NCBI RefSeq assembly: GCF_002803085.1
Contig: NZ_NNBJ01000002.1
Span: 433,590-497,589 of the forward strand
Reading direction: 5' to 3'
Source: Streptomyces sp. CB01201
GTDB lineage: Bacteria; Actinomycetota; Actinomycetes; Streptomycetales; Streptomycetaceae
Length of the DNA: 64,000 bases
Part shown: positions 53,401 to 62,564 of the stretch, piece by piece
Position numbering within the stretch: position 1 is the stretch's first letter
Layout of the letters: every line of letters starts with the position of its first letter
The notes under the pieces: generated by a model
What the model saw: only the letters and a program-made list of their open reading frames with translations
Told to the model about the DNA's origin: nothing
Databases searched by the model: none
Made by a program: the position numbers and the translations under genes

Positions 53401-54781
53401 CGTAGGCGTTGGTCTCGGTGCCGGCGAACACGTCCTGGGTGACGACGAGTTCGGCCGCTTCGAGGCCCGCCACGACGGTGCTGCGGTTGGCGACGGAGGC
53501 GACCGGGTTGGTGCAGATGATCCAGCACGCCTTGATGTCCCCGGCGGCCAGTCGCTCGAACATCTCGACGGTGCCGCTCCCGACGTCCGTGCGCAGGGTG
53601 CCCCCGGGTATGTTCCACAGCTCCTCGACGAAGGCGCGCTCGGCGTCGACGAGCACCGAGCGCTGACCGGGCAGACCCGGCCCCATGTAGCCCATCTCGC
53701 GTCCGCCCATGGCGTTCGGCTGGCCGGTGAGCGAGAGGGGGCCGGCCCCGGGGCGGCAGATGGCGCCGGTGGCGAGGTGCAGGTTGACCAGGGCGTTGGT
53801 GTTCCAGGTGCCGTGGGTGGACTGGTTGAGCCCCATCGTCCAGCAGCTCATCCACGCGCCGGCCTCGCCGATCCAGCGCGCCGCCCGCCGGATGTCGTCC
53901 TCGGCGAGGCCGGTGATGTCGGCGACCCTGTCCGGCGGATAGTCCGCGAGGAAGCCCGGCAGCTCGTCCCAGCCGTCGGTGAACTCGGCGATGAACGCGT
54001 CGTCGGTGTGCCCGTTCGCGACGAGGAGATGCAGCAGGCCGTTGAGCAGGGCGAGGTCCGTGCCGGGCCGTATCCGGAGGAAGAGGTCGGCCTTGTCGGC
54101 GGTGGCGGTGCGCCGGGGGTCGACGACGATGAGCTTCGCCCCGGCGGACCGCACCCGGTCCATCATGCGCAGGAAGAGGATGGGGTGGCAGTCGGCCATG
54201 TTGGCGCCGATGACGAGGAACACGTCCGCGCGGTCGAAGTCCTGGTACGAGCCGGGCGGCCCGTCCGCCCCGAGCGACAGCTTGTAGCCGGAGGCCGCGG
54301 AGGCCATGCACAGACGGGAGTTGGACTCGATGTGCCGTGTCCGCACGAACCCCTTGGCCAGCTTGTTCGCCAAGTACTGGGCCTCCAGGGACATCTGGCC
54401 GGAGACGTAGAAGGACAGGGCGTCGGGGCCGTGCGCGTCGAGGATGGCCCGCAGCCGGGCGGCGACGCCCGCGACGGCCTCGTGGACATCGGCCCCGACC
54501 GCCTGCCCGCCGCGCTCATCACGCACCAGGGCCCGCGTGAGCCGCCCGGCCGCGCTCATCATGTCGGCACTGGTCGCCCCCTTGGTGCAGAGGCGGCCGT
54601 GGTTGGCGGGGTGGGTCTTGTCGCCGGCGACCGTGAGGCTCCGGCGGGGGGCACCCCCGGGTGCCCCGTCGGCCCGGGGCGCCGGGTCGGCACCGGGCCG
54701 CGCTTCGGCGTCCCGGCGCGTGGCCGGCCCGTCGAGCACGATCCCGCACCCGACCCCGCAGTACGAACAGACCGTACGCAC
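50492..54781 (-). CDS. assimilatory nitrate reductase fused to sulfite-reductase-type flavoprotein
   Basis: This protein of about 1429 residues joins a molybdopterin nitrate reductase to a CysJ-like electron-input module. The N-terminal half begins with the [4Fe-4S] motif CSYCGVGC (Cys5, 8, 12), has [14 protein letters not shown] and the Mo-domain blocks [20 protein letters not shown] and [13 protein letters not shown]. It ends with the dinucleotide-binding domain (about 570-690). After a linker and an Ala/Thr/Gly repeat hinge (about 845-885) come flavodoxin ([15 protein letters not shown], about 890), FAD-binding ([15 protein letters not shown]) and NADPH-binding ([17 protein letters not shown]) domains. 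It should reduce nitrate with NADPH in the cytoplasm. GTG 54781 with GGAGG upstream is the preferred start. Confidence 0.92.
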   Translation of the reverse strand: MRTVCSYCGVGCGIVLDGPATRRDAEARPGADPAPRADGAPGGAPRRSLTVAGDKTHPANHGRLCTKGATSADMMSAAGRLTRALVRDERGGQAVGADVHEAVAGVAARLRAILDAHGPDALSFYVSGQMSLEAQYLANKLAKGFVRTRHIESNSRLCMASAASGYKLSLGADGPPGSYQDFDRADVFLVIGANMADCHPILFLRMMDRVRSAGAKLIVVDPRRTATADKADLFLRIRPGTDLALLNGLLHLLVANGHTDDAFIAEFTDGWDELPGFLADYPPDRVADITGLAEDDIRRAARWIGEAGAWMSCWTMGLNQSTHGTWNTNALVNLHLATGAICRPGAGPLSLTGQPNAMGGREMGYMGPGLPGQRSVLVDAERAFVEELWNIPGGTLRTDVGSGTVEMFERLAAGDIKACWIICTNPVASVANRSTVVAGLEAAELVVTQDVFAGTETNAYADVVLPATLWAESDGVMVNSERNLTLSQRCVDPPQQALPDWELIARVACAMGFADGFTYASSEEVFEELKQAWNPRTGWDLRGVTYERLRATPVQWPAPSLDGPDRNPIRYVNDGVSQDLLERPDGTRPRLAFPTASGRARFFARPHLPPAELPDGAYPFTLNTGRLQHQWHTLTKTGKVAKLNRLDPGPFVEVHPEDAAALGIGEGDHLEVASRRGRAVLPAVLTDRVRQGECFAPFHWNDLFGEYLSVNAVTNDAVDPLSLQPEFKVCAVALAPIDTPRPAAPQARQAPDAEEGPGGEGVRGQLALLAGLFGVSGAAAAPTPLTEPERRYLSGFLSGLALAPPDGRVPVLPPGAPIAPDRAPWVDGVLAGMFSRADAGTTTGAATGAAMGAGTRAATGATAGATAEATAGATAQAPAKAGTAATAPSPPSRRLLVLWASQTGNAEDFATTVAARLAEPGREPELLPMAEASPAHLAAAPAPDVLVVTSTFGDGEAPDNGAAFWQALAAPQASRLDGVRYAVLALGDSSYAEFCGHGRRLDQRLGELGAARLLPRTDCEPDYAEAAERWLGEVGAALAKAPPAAAAPVPQRAAYTRASPFATLLVGNRLLSRPGSQKEVRQFALDTRDGELTYEAGDALGVWPVNSPALVAEWLALTGLDPGEPVEAGDAGDSLRLPLEEALRTRLDLTGISTGLLRFVVDRTGAHDLKRLLRPDNKDALAQWSWGRQAADVVGAYPVRASAADWAGVLRRLQPRLYSIASSPLAHPGEVRLTVSVVRYSNGLGRDRKGVCSTYLADCADDGPVQVFVRRSAHFRPPADPATPMIMVGPGTGVAPFIGFLEDRAARGHTGPNWLFFGEQRAATDFYHREELEAYVSRGHLTRLDLAFSRDQRTKVYVQDRMREHGPRLWQWLRDGAHFYVCGDASRMAKDVDRALRDIVAMHGGMPEDEAAAYVRRLATDKRYVRDVY

Positions 54782-55134
54782 CCCACCTCCGTCCACCACG
54801 TCCCCGCTTCCGTCCGCCTCGCCCGACCCCACGTACGAGCAGCCTAGAAACCCCGGATTTCCCCGCCGTCACGGGCCGGGCGGGCGGGGGGTTACGGGGG
54901 GCGCACGGGGTGGGGGCGGGGGGTGTGAGGCGGGGTCGGGGCGGGGTGGCCCGGCCGTCCGCCGCAGGGTCGCGGCGGGGCGGCCGGGTGACCGCGAACT
55001 CCCTTGGGAGGCAACGGGGTTGGATGAACGCCGACGGTCGGGGTGACGCCCTCGGAAGGGGCCGCCGGAAGGGGCCGCCGGAAGGAGCCCTCGGGAGCGG
55101 CCCTCGGGAGAGGCCCTCGATAAGGACCGAGGGC
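54782..55134. other. 353-bp G-rich intergenic region
   Basis: No gene is seen. The plus strand is strongly G-rich around 54875-54950, with several G-runs of four or more. The short repeats GGAAGGGGCCGCC at 55055-55085 and CTCGGGAG at 55091-55110 follow, then the hairpin listed at 55111. The nitrate reductase promoter must lie in the first part. Confidence 0.65.
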
Positions 55135-55136
55135 CT
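55111..55136 (-). terminator. hairpin overlapping the FG-GAP gene stop codon
   Basis: A 9-bp stem, AGGCCCTCG pairing with CGAGGGCCT, has an 8-base loop. The stem includes two bases of the TAG stop of the minus-strand gene. Confidence 0.6.
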
Positions 55137-57477
55137 AGCTGTAGGTGTCGCTGGACCACGTACTGGACAGACCGGTCAGCTCGCGGGGGGCGAAGGGGGC
55201 CCGCCAGTTGCCCGTACCGCGGTAGACGTACGAGTCGCCCCGGCCCGTGGTGACGAACAGGTCGGCCTTGCCGTCGGAGTCCGAGTCGCCGATGCCGACC
55301 ATCTGCGGGTACTCGCCCCAGCCGGCGCCGATCTTCACGCGGGAGTCGAAGGTGCCGTCACCCTTGCCGAGGTAGAGCCACAGGACGCCGTCCTTGTCCC
55401 GCGCCACGACGTCGCCGCCGGGGCCACCGGCCACGTCACCGACCGAGGTGATCTCGTTGTAGGCGTCCCAGCCGCCGCCGACCCGCACCCGGGGGGCGAA
55501 GGGGGCCCGCCAGTTGCCCGTGCCCTTGTACAGCCACAGCACTCCGGCGCCGTCCCGGGCGAGCAGGTCGCCGCGACCGTCGCCGGTGACGTCACCTCCG
55601 GCGGTGATCCGGTCGTACTGACCCCAGCCGGCGCCGATCTTCACGCGGGAGTCCAGCGTGCCGTCGCCCTTGCCGAGGTAGAGCCACAGGACGCCGTCCT
55701 TGTCCCGCCCCACGACGTCGCCGGCGGAGGCGCCGGCCACGTCACCGACCGCCGTGACCTGGTCGTAGATGTTCCAGTTCGTGCCGATGGACTTCGCCGA
55801 GCCGCTCTTCAGGAGCCCCTTCTCCGGCTCGCGGTAGGTGTCGTCGAGCGTCAGGTCGCCCCAGCTGGTGCGGCGCAGCAGGTCGGGGGAGCCGTTGTCC
55901 GTGTAGTCGTGCGGGGCGGCCTTGCGGGACACCTTGAAGGTGCCGGTCTCGACCAGGTCGGGGCCGATGCCGTTGCGGGGCTTGGCCGTCAGCGTCCAGG
56001 TGTAGCTGCCGTTGGGGGCCGACCGGTCCGGGGAGTACGAGGGCCCGACCAGGCCGTCCCACTTCAGCTCCTGCCAGGCGGGCTCGGTGGACTCCGAGCC
56101 GCGCTCGTTGCGCAGCTCCACCTCCCGCTGGGCGCCGGAGGCGGTGTGGCGCAGGGTGACGGTCACATCGGCGTTGTTGTGGGTCAGCCGCCACTTCGGC
56201 TGCCAGGCGCCCTTGTCGAGCTCGGCCACCGGCGGGACCTGGGACTCCTCCAGGGCGAGCCTCGTGGGGTGGCCGGCGGTCGCGACGAGGGCGGCGACCG
56301 GTGCGCCGTCGGCTCCGGCGGAGACCCGGTAGAGGCCCTCGCCGTCGGCGAGGGTGCCGCCCATCACCAGGAGACTGCCGTCCGGGGCGGGGGCGACGGA
56401 GCTGGCGTGGTCCATGACCTTGCGCTCGGCGCCGCCGCCGATCGGCGTGGCCCGCAAGGCCGAACTCGCGTAGGGGTCACCCTCGTTGAGCCTGCCCTGG
56501 ACGCCGTACACGGCCCAGCCGCCGACCAGGCCCACCAGGTCGGCCCCGCCGTGGCGGCCGATCTCGCGCGACCACTGCTTCTGTTCGCCGCCGAGCTCCT
56601 TGGTGCGCACCGACGCCGAGGTGTCCGCCATGATCAATCCGCCGACGACCGCCAGGTGGGTCGGCGACACGGCGGCCCGGGCCACGTAGTCGCCCAGCAT
56701 GCCGTTGCCGGTGACCACCTTGGCGGCGGAGAGGTCGATCGCCGTGTAGTACCAGAAGTCCAGGCTCCCCGGCGTGCGGCTGTACCGCAGCACGGCCAGG
56801 TCGCCGGCGCCGGACTCCAGCTTCACGTCCTGTGCGCCGGCGGGCAGGCCGGTGACGACCCGGTCGGTCACCTTCTGCTCCCCGGCCTGGTCCCCGGATT
56901 GGTCCCCTGCCTCAAGGACGTGGACCTCCACGTCCTTGCCGGTGTCCTTGTACGCGACGATGCGCGATCCGAGGGTGCCCAGGTAGCGGTAGCCGTACGT
57001 GCCGAGGTCGACGACGCTCGACGAGCCGGTGGCCATGTCGCGCAGGGTGATCTTCGCGTAGCCGTCCACTCCCGAGGCGCCGTTCAGCGCGACGACGTCC
57101 GACGCGCCGCCATAGGCCATCTCCATGGGGCCGTACTTGGATTCCTCCTGCGCCAGCACCGTCGTGCCGCCGTCCGCGTAGCGCGTCCACTGCACGCTGC
57201 GTGCGCTGCCCGCCCCGGCGATCGACAGGAAGCCGGTCCTGCCCGCGCTGAGGACCTCCGCGTCGGCGGCGATCTTCAGCGCCGGAGCGGCCGGGGCCTC
57301 GGGGGCGCCCGGAGCGGCAGGCTTCGCGGGCGACGCGGCCAGGGCAGGAGCGGCGAGCGGGCCGGCCGTCACGGCCAGGACCAGTACGGTCGCCGCGGTG
57401 ACAAGCCGACGGGAGCGTCCGGACGGCCGCGGCGTACGGGACGTGCGGGACCGGCTCGGTACGGCGGAGTGGTGCAT
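55135..57477 (-). CDS. secreted FG-GAP/VCBS repeat protein
   Basis: This 780-residue exported protein has a basic n-region, RRLVTAATVLVLAVTAG and a cleavage site near ALA-AS. A beta-propeller-like middle part follows (about 60-480), then an Ig-like/FlgD-like segment (YTWTLTAKPRNGIGPDLVET). The C-terminal FG-GAP repeats have alternating units of GVLWLYLGKGDGT and GVLWLYKGTGNWRAPF. The last repeats are nearly identical at DNA level with a period of about 300 bp, a sign of recent duplication. GGAGGG precedes the ATG at 57477. It is probably wall-associated or secreted for adhesion or ligand binding; no catalytic motif is seen. Confidence 0.85.
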   Translation of the reverse strand: MHHSAVPSRSRTSRTPRPSGRSRRLVTAATVLVLAVTAGPLAAPALAASPAKPAAPGAPEAPAAPALKIAADAEVLSAGRTGFLSIAGAGSARSVQWTRYADGGTTVLAQEESKYGPMEMAYGGASDVVALNGASGVDGYAKITLRDMATGSSSVVDLGTYGYRYLGTLGSRIVAYKDTGKDVEVHVLEAGDQSGDQAGEQKVTDRVVTGLPAGAQDVKLESGAGDLAVLRYSRTPGSLDFWYYTAIDLSAAKVVTGNGMLGDYVARAAVSPTHLAVVGGLIMADTSASVRTKELGGEQKQWSREIGRHGGADLVGLVGGWAVYGVQGRLNEGDPYASSALRATPIGGGAERKVMDHASSVAPAPDGSLLVMGGTLADGEGLYRVSAGADGAPVAALVATAGHPTRLALEESQVPPVAELDKGAWQPKWRLTHNNADVTVTLRHTASGAQREVELRNERGSESTEPAWQELKWDGLVGPSYSPDRSAPNGSYTWTLTAKPRNGIGPDLVETGTFKVSRKAAPHDYTDNGSPDLLRRTSWGDLTLDDTYREPEKGLLKSGSAKSIGTNWNIYDQVTAVGDVAGASAGDVVGRDKDGVLWLYLGKGDGTLDSRVKIGAGWGQYDRITAGGDVTGDGRGDLLARDGAGVLWLYKGTGNWRAPFAPRVRVGGGWDAYNEITSVGDVAGGPGGDVVARDKDGVLWLYLGKGDGTFDSRVKIGAGWGEYPQMVGIGDSDSDGKADLFVTTGRGDSYVYRGTGNWRAPFAPRELTGLSSTWSSDTYS

Positions 57478-57643
57478 GTGCCCTCCAGGCGATGCGCGAT
57501 ACGTGTGCATCGGAGAGCGGCCGGGGCGGGACCCCCCCCACAACCGACGGAACCTGCGCCCCTCCCCCCGTAGGTGATCACTTTAAATGCTAACAACGGG
57601 GAGGTCGGGGGGATTTAGCGCCCGTGAGCTGTGCAAACACGAC
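57478..57643. promoter_or_regulatory. upstream region of the FG-GAP gene with an AT-rich patch
   Basis: The stretch at about 57573-57597, containing TGATCACTTTAAATGCTAAC, is markedly AT-rich for this genome. On the minus strand it gives TTGTTAGCATTTAAAGT-like promoter sequence about 100 bases before the FG-GAP start. Exact elements cannot be fixed by eye. Confidence 0.4.
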
Positions 57644-57679
57644 GCAAGCCCTGCCGTCCGTTGGGACGACAGGGCTTGC
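57644..57679 (-). terminator. terminator downstream of tRNA-Arg
   Basis: A 16-bp stem with one mismatch (GCAAGCCCTGCCGTCC against GGACGACAGGGCTTGC) has a GTTG tetraloop. It begins 19 bases beyond the tRNA 3' end on the minus strand. Confidence 0.85.
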
Positions 57680-57697
57680 GACCTGCTGCTTTCTCGG

Positions 57698-57770
57698 TGC
57701 CCCCGGCAGGATTCGAACCTGCGACACCCGCTTTAGGAGAGCGGTGCTCTATCCCCTGAGCTACGGAGGC
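57698..57770 (-). tRNA. tRNA-Arg (anticodon CCT)
   Basis: On the minus strand 73 bases fold into a full cloverleaf. The acceptor GCCTCCG pairs with CGGGGGC (one G-T pair), the D-stem is GCTC/GAGC, the anticodon stem CCGCT/AGCGG holds the loop CTCCTAA, and the T-arm is GCAGG-TTCGAAT-CCTGC. The anticodon CCT reads AGG, a rare codon here. CCA is not encoded. This tRNA gene is a common integration site in actinobacteria. Confidence 0.95.
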
Positions 57771-57870
57771 GTGCTGCCAAGGGCAGACCTGGACAGGTTA
57801 GCGGATGGAGGCGGCGCGGTGGGAGGACGGTCGTGTGTTGCCGGGGGAGCGACTGGGGTACCGGGCGTGG

Positions 57871-58980
57871 TCAGGGCAGACGGATGGGGGTGGGCAGGAG
57901 CTTGCGGGCGGGCACCGGCTGCCACTGTTCGCCGTCGCCGGTGTGGTCACGGACCAGACGGCCGAAGGCCTGGTCCCCGAAATGGAACCCGAAGCCGTAG
58001 GTGCGGGGCGCGCGCAGCTGTGCGAGGAGGGTGGTGCGGGCCTCGATCACGCCGGTGGTGTCCACGTCCGGGCCGGAGGGCCAGTCGGGACGGGTCAGCT
58101 GGGCCGGGGTGTGGAAGGCGTCGCCGAACACCACGATCCGTCGGCCGTCGGAGGCGGAGACGACGTACGTGGTGTGCCCGGGGCTGTGGCCCGGAGTGAT
58201 CAGCGCGGTGACGCCGGGCCATACCTCGGCGTGGTCGTCGAAGCGCCGCAGCACACGGGACATCGGCACCATGAAGTCATCCCACGACGGTGCTCCCACA
58301 AGTACGTCGCCCCGCCAGAAGGGTGCCCATTCGGCACCGGCGACGAGGTAGTCGGCGCGCGGGAACGCCTTGCGCGGCACGGGGTGGCGGTCCCTGATGA
58401 AGCCGAGGCCGGTGTGGTCGGTGTGCAGGTGGGTGAAGGCCACGGTGTCGATGGACTCCGGCGGGACCCGCAGCGCCCGGAGGGTGCGCAGCAGGGCGCC
58501 GCCCCGGGAGACACCGAGGGGCGCGGACAGAACGTTGCTGCCGAGGCCGACGTCGATCAGCAGCCGCCGCCCGCCACGCTCGACCAGGACACCGCCCGCC
58601 GAGGCGGCGACGCGGCCGGAGCGGGTCAGCGCCTCGGGGCGGTCCCTCCAGTAGGAGTCCGGGACGGCGGGGAAGAAGCCGACGGGGTCCAGTTCCATGG
58701 CCGCGTCGACGACATAGGTGAGCCGGGTGTCCCCGATGGTGAGCGTGCGCACGGCCGATTGGTCCCGCAGCTCCCCGAGCCATCGCGAACGGCGGACCGA
58801 TTTCCGCTCCCCGTGCGGGTGTTCCACACCACCGGGGCGCCGGTCCGCCGCGGCCTGTGCGACACCCGAGGCGACACCGGACCAGGGCATCGCCACGGCC
58901 GCCGTGGTGGCGAGCGTGGTGCGCAGCCATGCTCGGCGCGAGCGGCCGACGGGGGGCAGGTGGGCCGGGTCTTCGGTCAC
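57871..58980 (-). CDS. Tat-exported metallo-beta-lactamase-fold hydrolase
   Basis: This 369-residue protein has a twin-arginine signal (RSRRAWLRTTLATTAAVAMP) and an MBL-fold domain with the metal motif THLHTDHTGLGF (HxHxDH), PGHSPGHTTYVV and the later metal-ligand segment VFGDAFHT. It resembles AHL-lactonase/arylesterase-like MBL hydrolases, so a lactone or ester substrate is plausible. The GTG at 58980 has GGAG seven bases upstream; the open frame continues further but without family similarity. It lies 149 bases after the DUF6282-like gene, at the end of the right-hand catabolic operon, and acts outside the membrane. Confidence 0.82.
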   Translation of the reverse strand: MTEDPAHLPPVGRSRRAWLRTTLATTAAVAMPWSGVASGVAQAAADRRPGGVEHPHGERKSVRRSRWLGELRDQSAVRTLTIGDTRLTYVVDAAMELDPVGFFPAVPDSYWRDRPEALTRSGRVAASAGGVLVERGGRRLLIDVGLGSNVLSAPLGVSRGGALLRTLRALRVPPESIDTVAFTHLHTDHTGLGFIRDRHPVPRKAFPRADYLVAGAEWAPFWRGDVLVGAPSWDDFMVPMSRVLRRFDDHAEVWPGVTALITPGHSPGHTTYVVSASDGRRIVVFGDAFHTPAQLTRPDWPSGPDVDTTGVIEARTTLLAQLRAPRTYGFGFHFGDQAFGRLVRDHTGDGEQWQPVPARKLLPTPIRLP

Positions 58981-59129
58981 GGGGAAACTCCAGGGTTGCT
59001 GCGGGGGGCGGGGCGCCGACAACAACGGTCGGCGGTGGTCGACTTCGACCTGGGTGCGCTGTGTCGGTGCGCGCGGGCGCGATGCCGGACGTCCGGCTAC
59101 GGGTTTCGGGTGTGGTGCCTCAGCTCCGG

Positions 59130-59990
59130 CTACGGAGCCAGCAGGTCCGCGGGGCGGTCCCGGGTGATGGCTGCGACCTCCTGATCGGTCAGGCCGGCGG
59201 CAGTGAACCATCCCTCGCTCGCCGCCAGCCAGCCCGTCACGTCCGGCTGATCCGGCTGGCCGAGGTCCGAACTGAACACCAGGCGCGGGTGGGCACGCAC
59301 CACCTCGCCGAGGTGCTGGGCATCGCGGTGGCCCAACAGGAGTGTCAGCGCGGTGAGTTCGGCGTAGAGGCCGGGAACGGCGGCCAGTTCCGCCAGGTCG
59401 GCGGGGGTGAAGCCCGACATGGGGTGCGTCGCGTGGGTCAGCAGCAGGCGTGGTGTGCCGATGCGTACCGCTTCGTCGATCACCCGCAGGGCCGCCGTCC
59501 GGTCGCAGTGGCCGGTCGCTACGACGACCGGCAGGTCGCGGGACGCGCGCAGGACCTCGCGCGCCTCGCGGCTGAGGCGTCCGTCGGCGTTCACCACCGG
59601 TTCGCCCCGCCACTGGTCGGGATCGAGACGGGGATGGAAGGAGGTCCTCCGCAGCGGCGAGCGGTGCGGCGGGCCGACCAGTGTGGGGAGGTGGACCACC
59701 AGCCGGGCGGGGCCGTCCGGGCCGTGGGCGTAGACGGCCTGTTCCACGACGCGTGGCCGCACGCCCCCGGCCAGGTCGTTGAGCACGACTGAGCCGGAGA
59801 CGGGAAGCCCTTCCTGGCGCGCTTCCCAGGCGCGGGCCGCCGTAGAGCCGAGGTGGCTCTTGAGGACGACCCAGCCGTCGGCCCGTGCGTACGCCCGTCC
59901 GGCGGCCGCGGACGTGAGACGTCGTCCGTAGAGGTCGGGCCCGGCGTGGTAGTGGACGTCCACGAAACGCCGGCCCGCGAGATCACGCAC
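59130..59990 (-). CDS. amidohydrolase-like metalloenzyme (DUF6282-type)
   Basis: This 286-residue TIM-barrel-like protein has a metal motif RFVDVHYHAGPDLYGRR near its N-terminus, a likely metal-ligand Lys/His stretch WVVLKSHLGSTAARAW, VVATGHCDRTAAL, LLLTHATHPMSGF and a final RLVFSSDLGQPDQP with an Asp. The layout matches the DUF6282 group of amidohydrolase-superfamily proteins, which is uncharacterised. The GTG start at 59990 lies 8 bases inside the end of the upstream fusion gene, with no ribosome site of its own, so it depends on coupled translation. It probably hydrolyses or decarboxylates an intermediate of the operon. Confidence 0.78.
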   Translation of the reverse strand: MRDLAGRRFVDVHYHAGPDLYGRRLTSAAAGRAYARADGWVVLKSHLGSTAARAWEARQEGLPVSGSVVLNDLAGGVRPRVVEQAVYAHGPDGPARLVVHLPTLVGPPHRSPLRRTSFHPRLDPDQWRGEPVVNADGRLSREAREVLRASRDLPVVVATGHCDRTAALRVIDEAVRIGTPRLLLTHATHPMSGFTPADLAELAAVPGLYAELTALTLLLGHRDAQHLGEVVRAHPRLVFSSDLGQPDQPDVTGWLAASEGWFTAAGLTDQEVAAITRDRPADLLAP

Positions 59991-61794
59991 GGGACGGGGA
60001 GGGCTGGTGGCCGTCGCCCCACGGTTTGGCGTAGCCGAACCGCCGACGGGCCTCGTCGAGGCGCAGCCCGCCGTTGACGGCGTCGGCGATCGCCGTTTCG
60101 GTCCGTTCGACGTTCTCGGCCCGGTTCGCGACCTCCTCGGCATGGTCGGCGGGCACGACCAGCACGCCGTTGTCGTCAGCGACGACGATGTCGCCGGGCC
60201 GTACGGTGACGGCGCCGATGGGGACCTCGCGGCCGGTCGCGGCCAGCTCCACCCGGTTCTTGCCGCTCACCATGGTCGCGCCCGTGCTGAACAGGGGGTA
60301 ACCGGCTGCCCGGATCTCGCCGATGTCACGCGCCGAGCCGTGCAGCGCGGTGCCGCGCACACCCCGCCGCTGGGCGAGCGTCGTCAGCAGGGAGCCCCAG
60401 TTGGTGCAGGTGGTGCTGCCCGCGTTGTCGACGACGACGAACGATCCCGCGGGCACGTCGTCGAGGTAGTTGGCCGCGTTGCGAAAGCCCGGCTCCGCGG
60501 TCTGGTCCACGGGCTGGTAGGTGACGGTGAAGGCACGTCCCGCCGCCTTCTGTCCGGGCACCCGGGGAGCGATACCGGCGAGGACGCCGCCGACGCCGAG
60601 GCTGTCCAGGGCGTCCGAGATCGACGCGGTGTCCAGGCCGGCCAGTCGGTCGACGACCGGATCAGGACCCGCGGACGGATCGTCGCCCTGGCTCAACTGC
60701 GTTGTGCTGTAGGCCAGTTGGTCGCCAATGGCGCCCGCGACCTGGCGCGTTTTCGCGCTGCCGCCCAGGTCGTAGGTGACGGTGGTACGGGCGCGGGCGA
60801 CGGCCCGTACCGCGCTGCGCAGTTCCTCTCCCGGTACGGGCATACCCAGATGGTCGAGCATCTGGGAGATGGTCAGCAACATGGCCATCGGATTGGCGCG
60901 GCCCTGGCCGGCCATGCCGGGCGCGCTACCGTGCACCGGCTCGAAGTAGCTGCCCTGGTCGCCGATGTTGCCGCTCGGCGCGAGGCCGAGCCCGCCCATG
61001 ACGCCCGCGCCGAGATCGGAGAGGATGTCGCCGAACATGTTCTCGGCGACCAGAACGCCGAACCGCTCGGGCCGACGGACCATCCACAGGGCGACGGCGT
61101 CGACGTTGAGGATCTCGGTCTCGATCCCGGGGTACTGCGGTGCGATGGTCTCCAGGCGCCTGCGCAGATGGTCGCTGCTGTTGCGCAGGACGTTGGGCTT
61201 GTCCACCAGGGTCAACAGGCGGTGCCCGTGTGCCTGGGCGTACTCGAAGCCGAACCGCAGCAGGCGATCGATGCCGACCCGGGTCTGCAGACGCAGCGTG
61301 ACGCTGGTGTCCTCGGCTCCGGACGCCTGTGCGTTGGGATGTTCGCGCACCGCGTTCCACAGTTCCGTGTCCAGACCGTGGAAGTCGAGGCCGGCGTAGA
61401 GCCCCTCGGTGTTCTCACGGATGACGGTGAAGTCGAAGCGGCCGTGGTCGAGGTCGGTGACGGGGCGGATGTTGGCGTAGAGCCCGAGGCGCTGGCGCAG
61501 TTGGAGGACCGGCGAGACGAAGGTCAACCCCGTGCCCTGCAGCGGCGGAGCGAGTTCGGCCTCCGCCTCGCGCAGCGGCTTGCTCGTGATGGCGCCGAGC
61601 AGGCAGGTGTCGGTCTCTTCGAGGAGCTTCCAGGTGCGCTCCGGCACCGGGTCGCCCTCCTGGCGCCAGCACTCCCAGCCGATCTCGCCGAAGCGGAAGT
61701 CGAGCGGGAGGCCGAGCCGTTCGACGGTGTCGAGGGCGGCGGAGACGACCTCGGGGCCGATCCCGTCGCCCGGAAGGACGGCGACGCTCTTCAT
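59983..61794 (-). CDS. fusion of isopropylmalate/tartrate-type dehydrogenase and RraA-type aldolase
   Basis: This 603-residue protein has two enzymes in one chain. Residues 1-365 form a beta-decarboxylating dehydrogenase: [35 protein letters not shown] with Tyr133, VDKPNVLR with Lys199, and the metal ligands in [13 protein letters not shown] (Asp256, Asp260). Residues 380-585 form an RraA/HMG-aldolase domain: [20 protein letters not shown], then [17 protein letters not shown] with the Arg489-Asp490 pair that marks aldolase-competent members. A single polypeptide could oxidise a 2-hydroxy acid and then cleave or decarboxylate the 2-oxo product. It overlaps its neighbours at both ends (ATGA upstream, 8 bases downstream). 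Confidence 0.88.
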   Translation of the reverse strand: MKSVAVLPGDGIGPEVVSAALDTVERLGLPLDFRFGEIGWECWRQEGDPVPERTWKLLEETDTCLLGAITSKPLREAEAELAPPLQGTGLTFVSPVLQLRQRLGLYANIRPVTDLDHGRFDFTVIRENTEGLYAGLDFHGLDTELWNAVREHPNAQASGAEDTSVTLRLQTRVGIDRLLRFGFEYAQAHGHRLLTLVDKPNVLRNSSDHLRRRLETIAPQYPGIETEILNVDAVALWMVRRPERFGVLVAENMFGDILSDLGAGVMGGLGLAPSGNIGDQGSYFEPVHGSAPGMAGQGRANPMAMLLTISQMLDHLGMPVPGEELRSAVRAVARARTTVTYDLGGSAKTRQVAGAIGDQLAYSTTQLSQGDDPSAGPDPVVDRLAGLDTASISDALDSLGVGGVLAGIAPRVPGQKAAGRAFTVTYQPVDQTAEPGFRNAANYLDDVPAGSFVVVDNAGSTTCTNWGSLLTTLAQRRGVRGTALHGSARDIGEIRAAGYPLFSTGATMVSGKNRVELAATGREVPIGAVTVRPGDIVVADDNGVLVVPADHAEEVANRAENVERTETAIADAVNGGLRLDEARRRFGYAKPWGDGHQPSPSRA

Positions 61795-62564
61795 TGGAGT
61801 CCCTTCTGCCGCAGGAACGCGTCGATCAGGCCGGACACGTGTGCGGTGTTTTCGAAATGGGGGCGCATGCCGGACCCGGCGACGACCTGCACGTCATGGT
61901 GGGCAGCGGTCGCGGTGTGCCGCCGTGCGACGAGTTGGGAGTCGCTTCCGACGATGTGGAGCAACGGGCCCGGATGGGCCAGTACTTGGGGCGAGAGATC
62001 GATGCCGCACAGCAGGCGCATTCCTGCTGCCAGACGACGGCCGGCGCTCGCATCAGCGTCCGCCGGCGGAACGCTCTCCTGCGCCGCGACCGCCCCGTGC
62101 GGCAGCACCCGCCGGTTGAGCAGGGTCAGGGCCTCGCCCGGCCGGCCGGCCGTGGCCAGGTCGGCGATCTCCCCGAGCCTGGCCTCCAGCAGTGCGTCCG
62201 TGCGGCTGGGCCCGGAGACGAGCAGGACGGCGGTGGCCGGATCGACGCCGGGGAGCAGGGCCTGCGCCACCGCGCCGCCGAGCGCGTTCCCGCAGAGCAG
62301 GTCGACGGGGCCGAAGTGCGGCAGCAGTTCGCGCCAGCGGGCGGTGAAGGCGGCCATCGAGTCCACCTCCTCGTCCCACAGGGAGAGGGTGTCCACCACG
62401 GTCACCCGGAGCCCGTTCCCGGTCAGCGCCTCGATGACGGGGGTGAAGAACGCGCCTTCGTCCCAGCGGGGCGTGACCGGCGACAGGACGAGGGCATGCC
62501 CCACAGCGACGGCGGCACGCGGTCCGAAGGCCGCCGTCGCTGCGGGGGGTGCGGTGTGCGTCAC
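61791..62564 (-). CDS. alpha/beta-hydrolase with Ala replacing the nucleophile Ser
   Basis: This 257-residue protein has the alpha/beta-hydrolase pattern, but the nucleophile elbow GxSxG reads GNALG: Ala94 stands where Ser is expected in the common GNSLGG form. The acid (IVGSDSQLV) and the histidine (GMRPHFENTAHV) are recognisable. Classical ester hydrolysis through a serine is therefore not possible. Members of this fold without a nucleophile act as C-C bond lyases, cofactor-free dioxygenases or pseudo-enzymes. The GTG start overlaps the aldolase stop and its own stop overlaps the fusion-gene ATG, so it is tightly embedded in the operon. Confidence 0.8.
   Translation of the reverse strand: MTHTAPPAATAAFGPRAAVAVGHALVLSPVTPRWDEGAFFTPVIEALTGNGLRVTVVDTLSLWDEEVDSMAAFTARWRELLPHFGPVDLLCGNALGGAVAQALLPGVDPATAVLLVSGPSRTDALLEARLGEIADLATAGRPGEALTLLNRRVLPHGAVAAQESVPPADADASAGRRLAAGMRLLCGIDLSPQVLAHPGPLLHIVGSDSQLVARRHTATAAHHDVQVVAGSGMRPHFENTAHVSGLIDAFLRQKGLQ

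Noticed and set aside
50336..54847. 1503-codon plus-strand frame opposite the nitrate reductase
   Set aside because: The codon pattern and motifs belong entirely to the minus strand; the plus frame has no family features.
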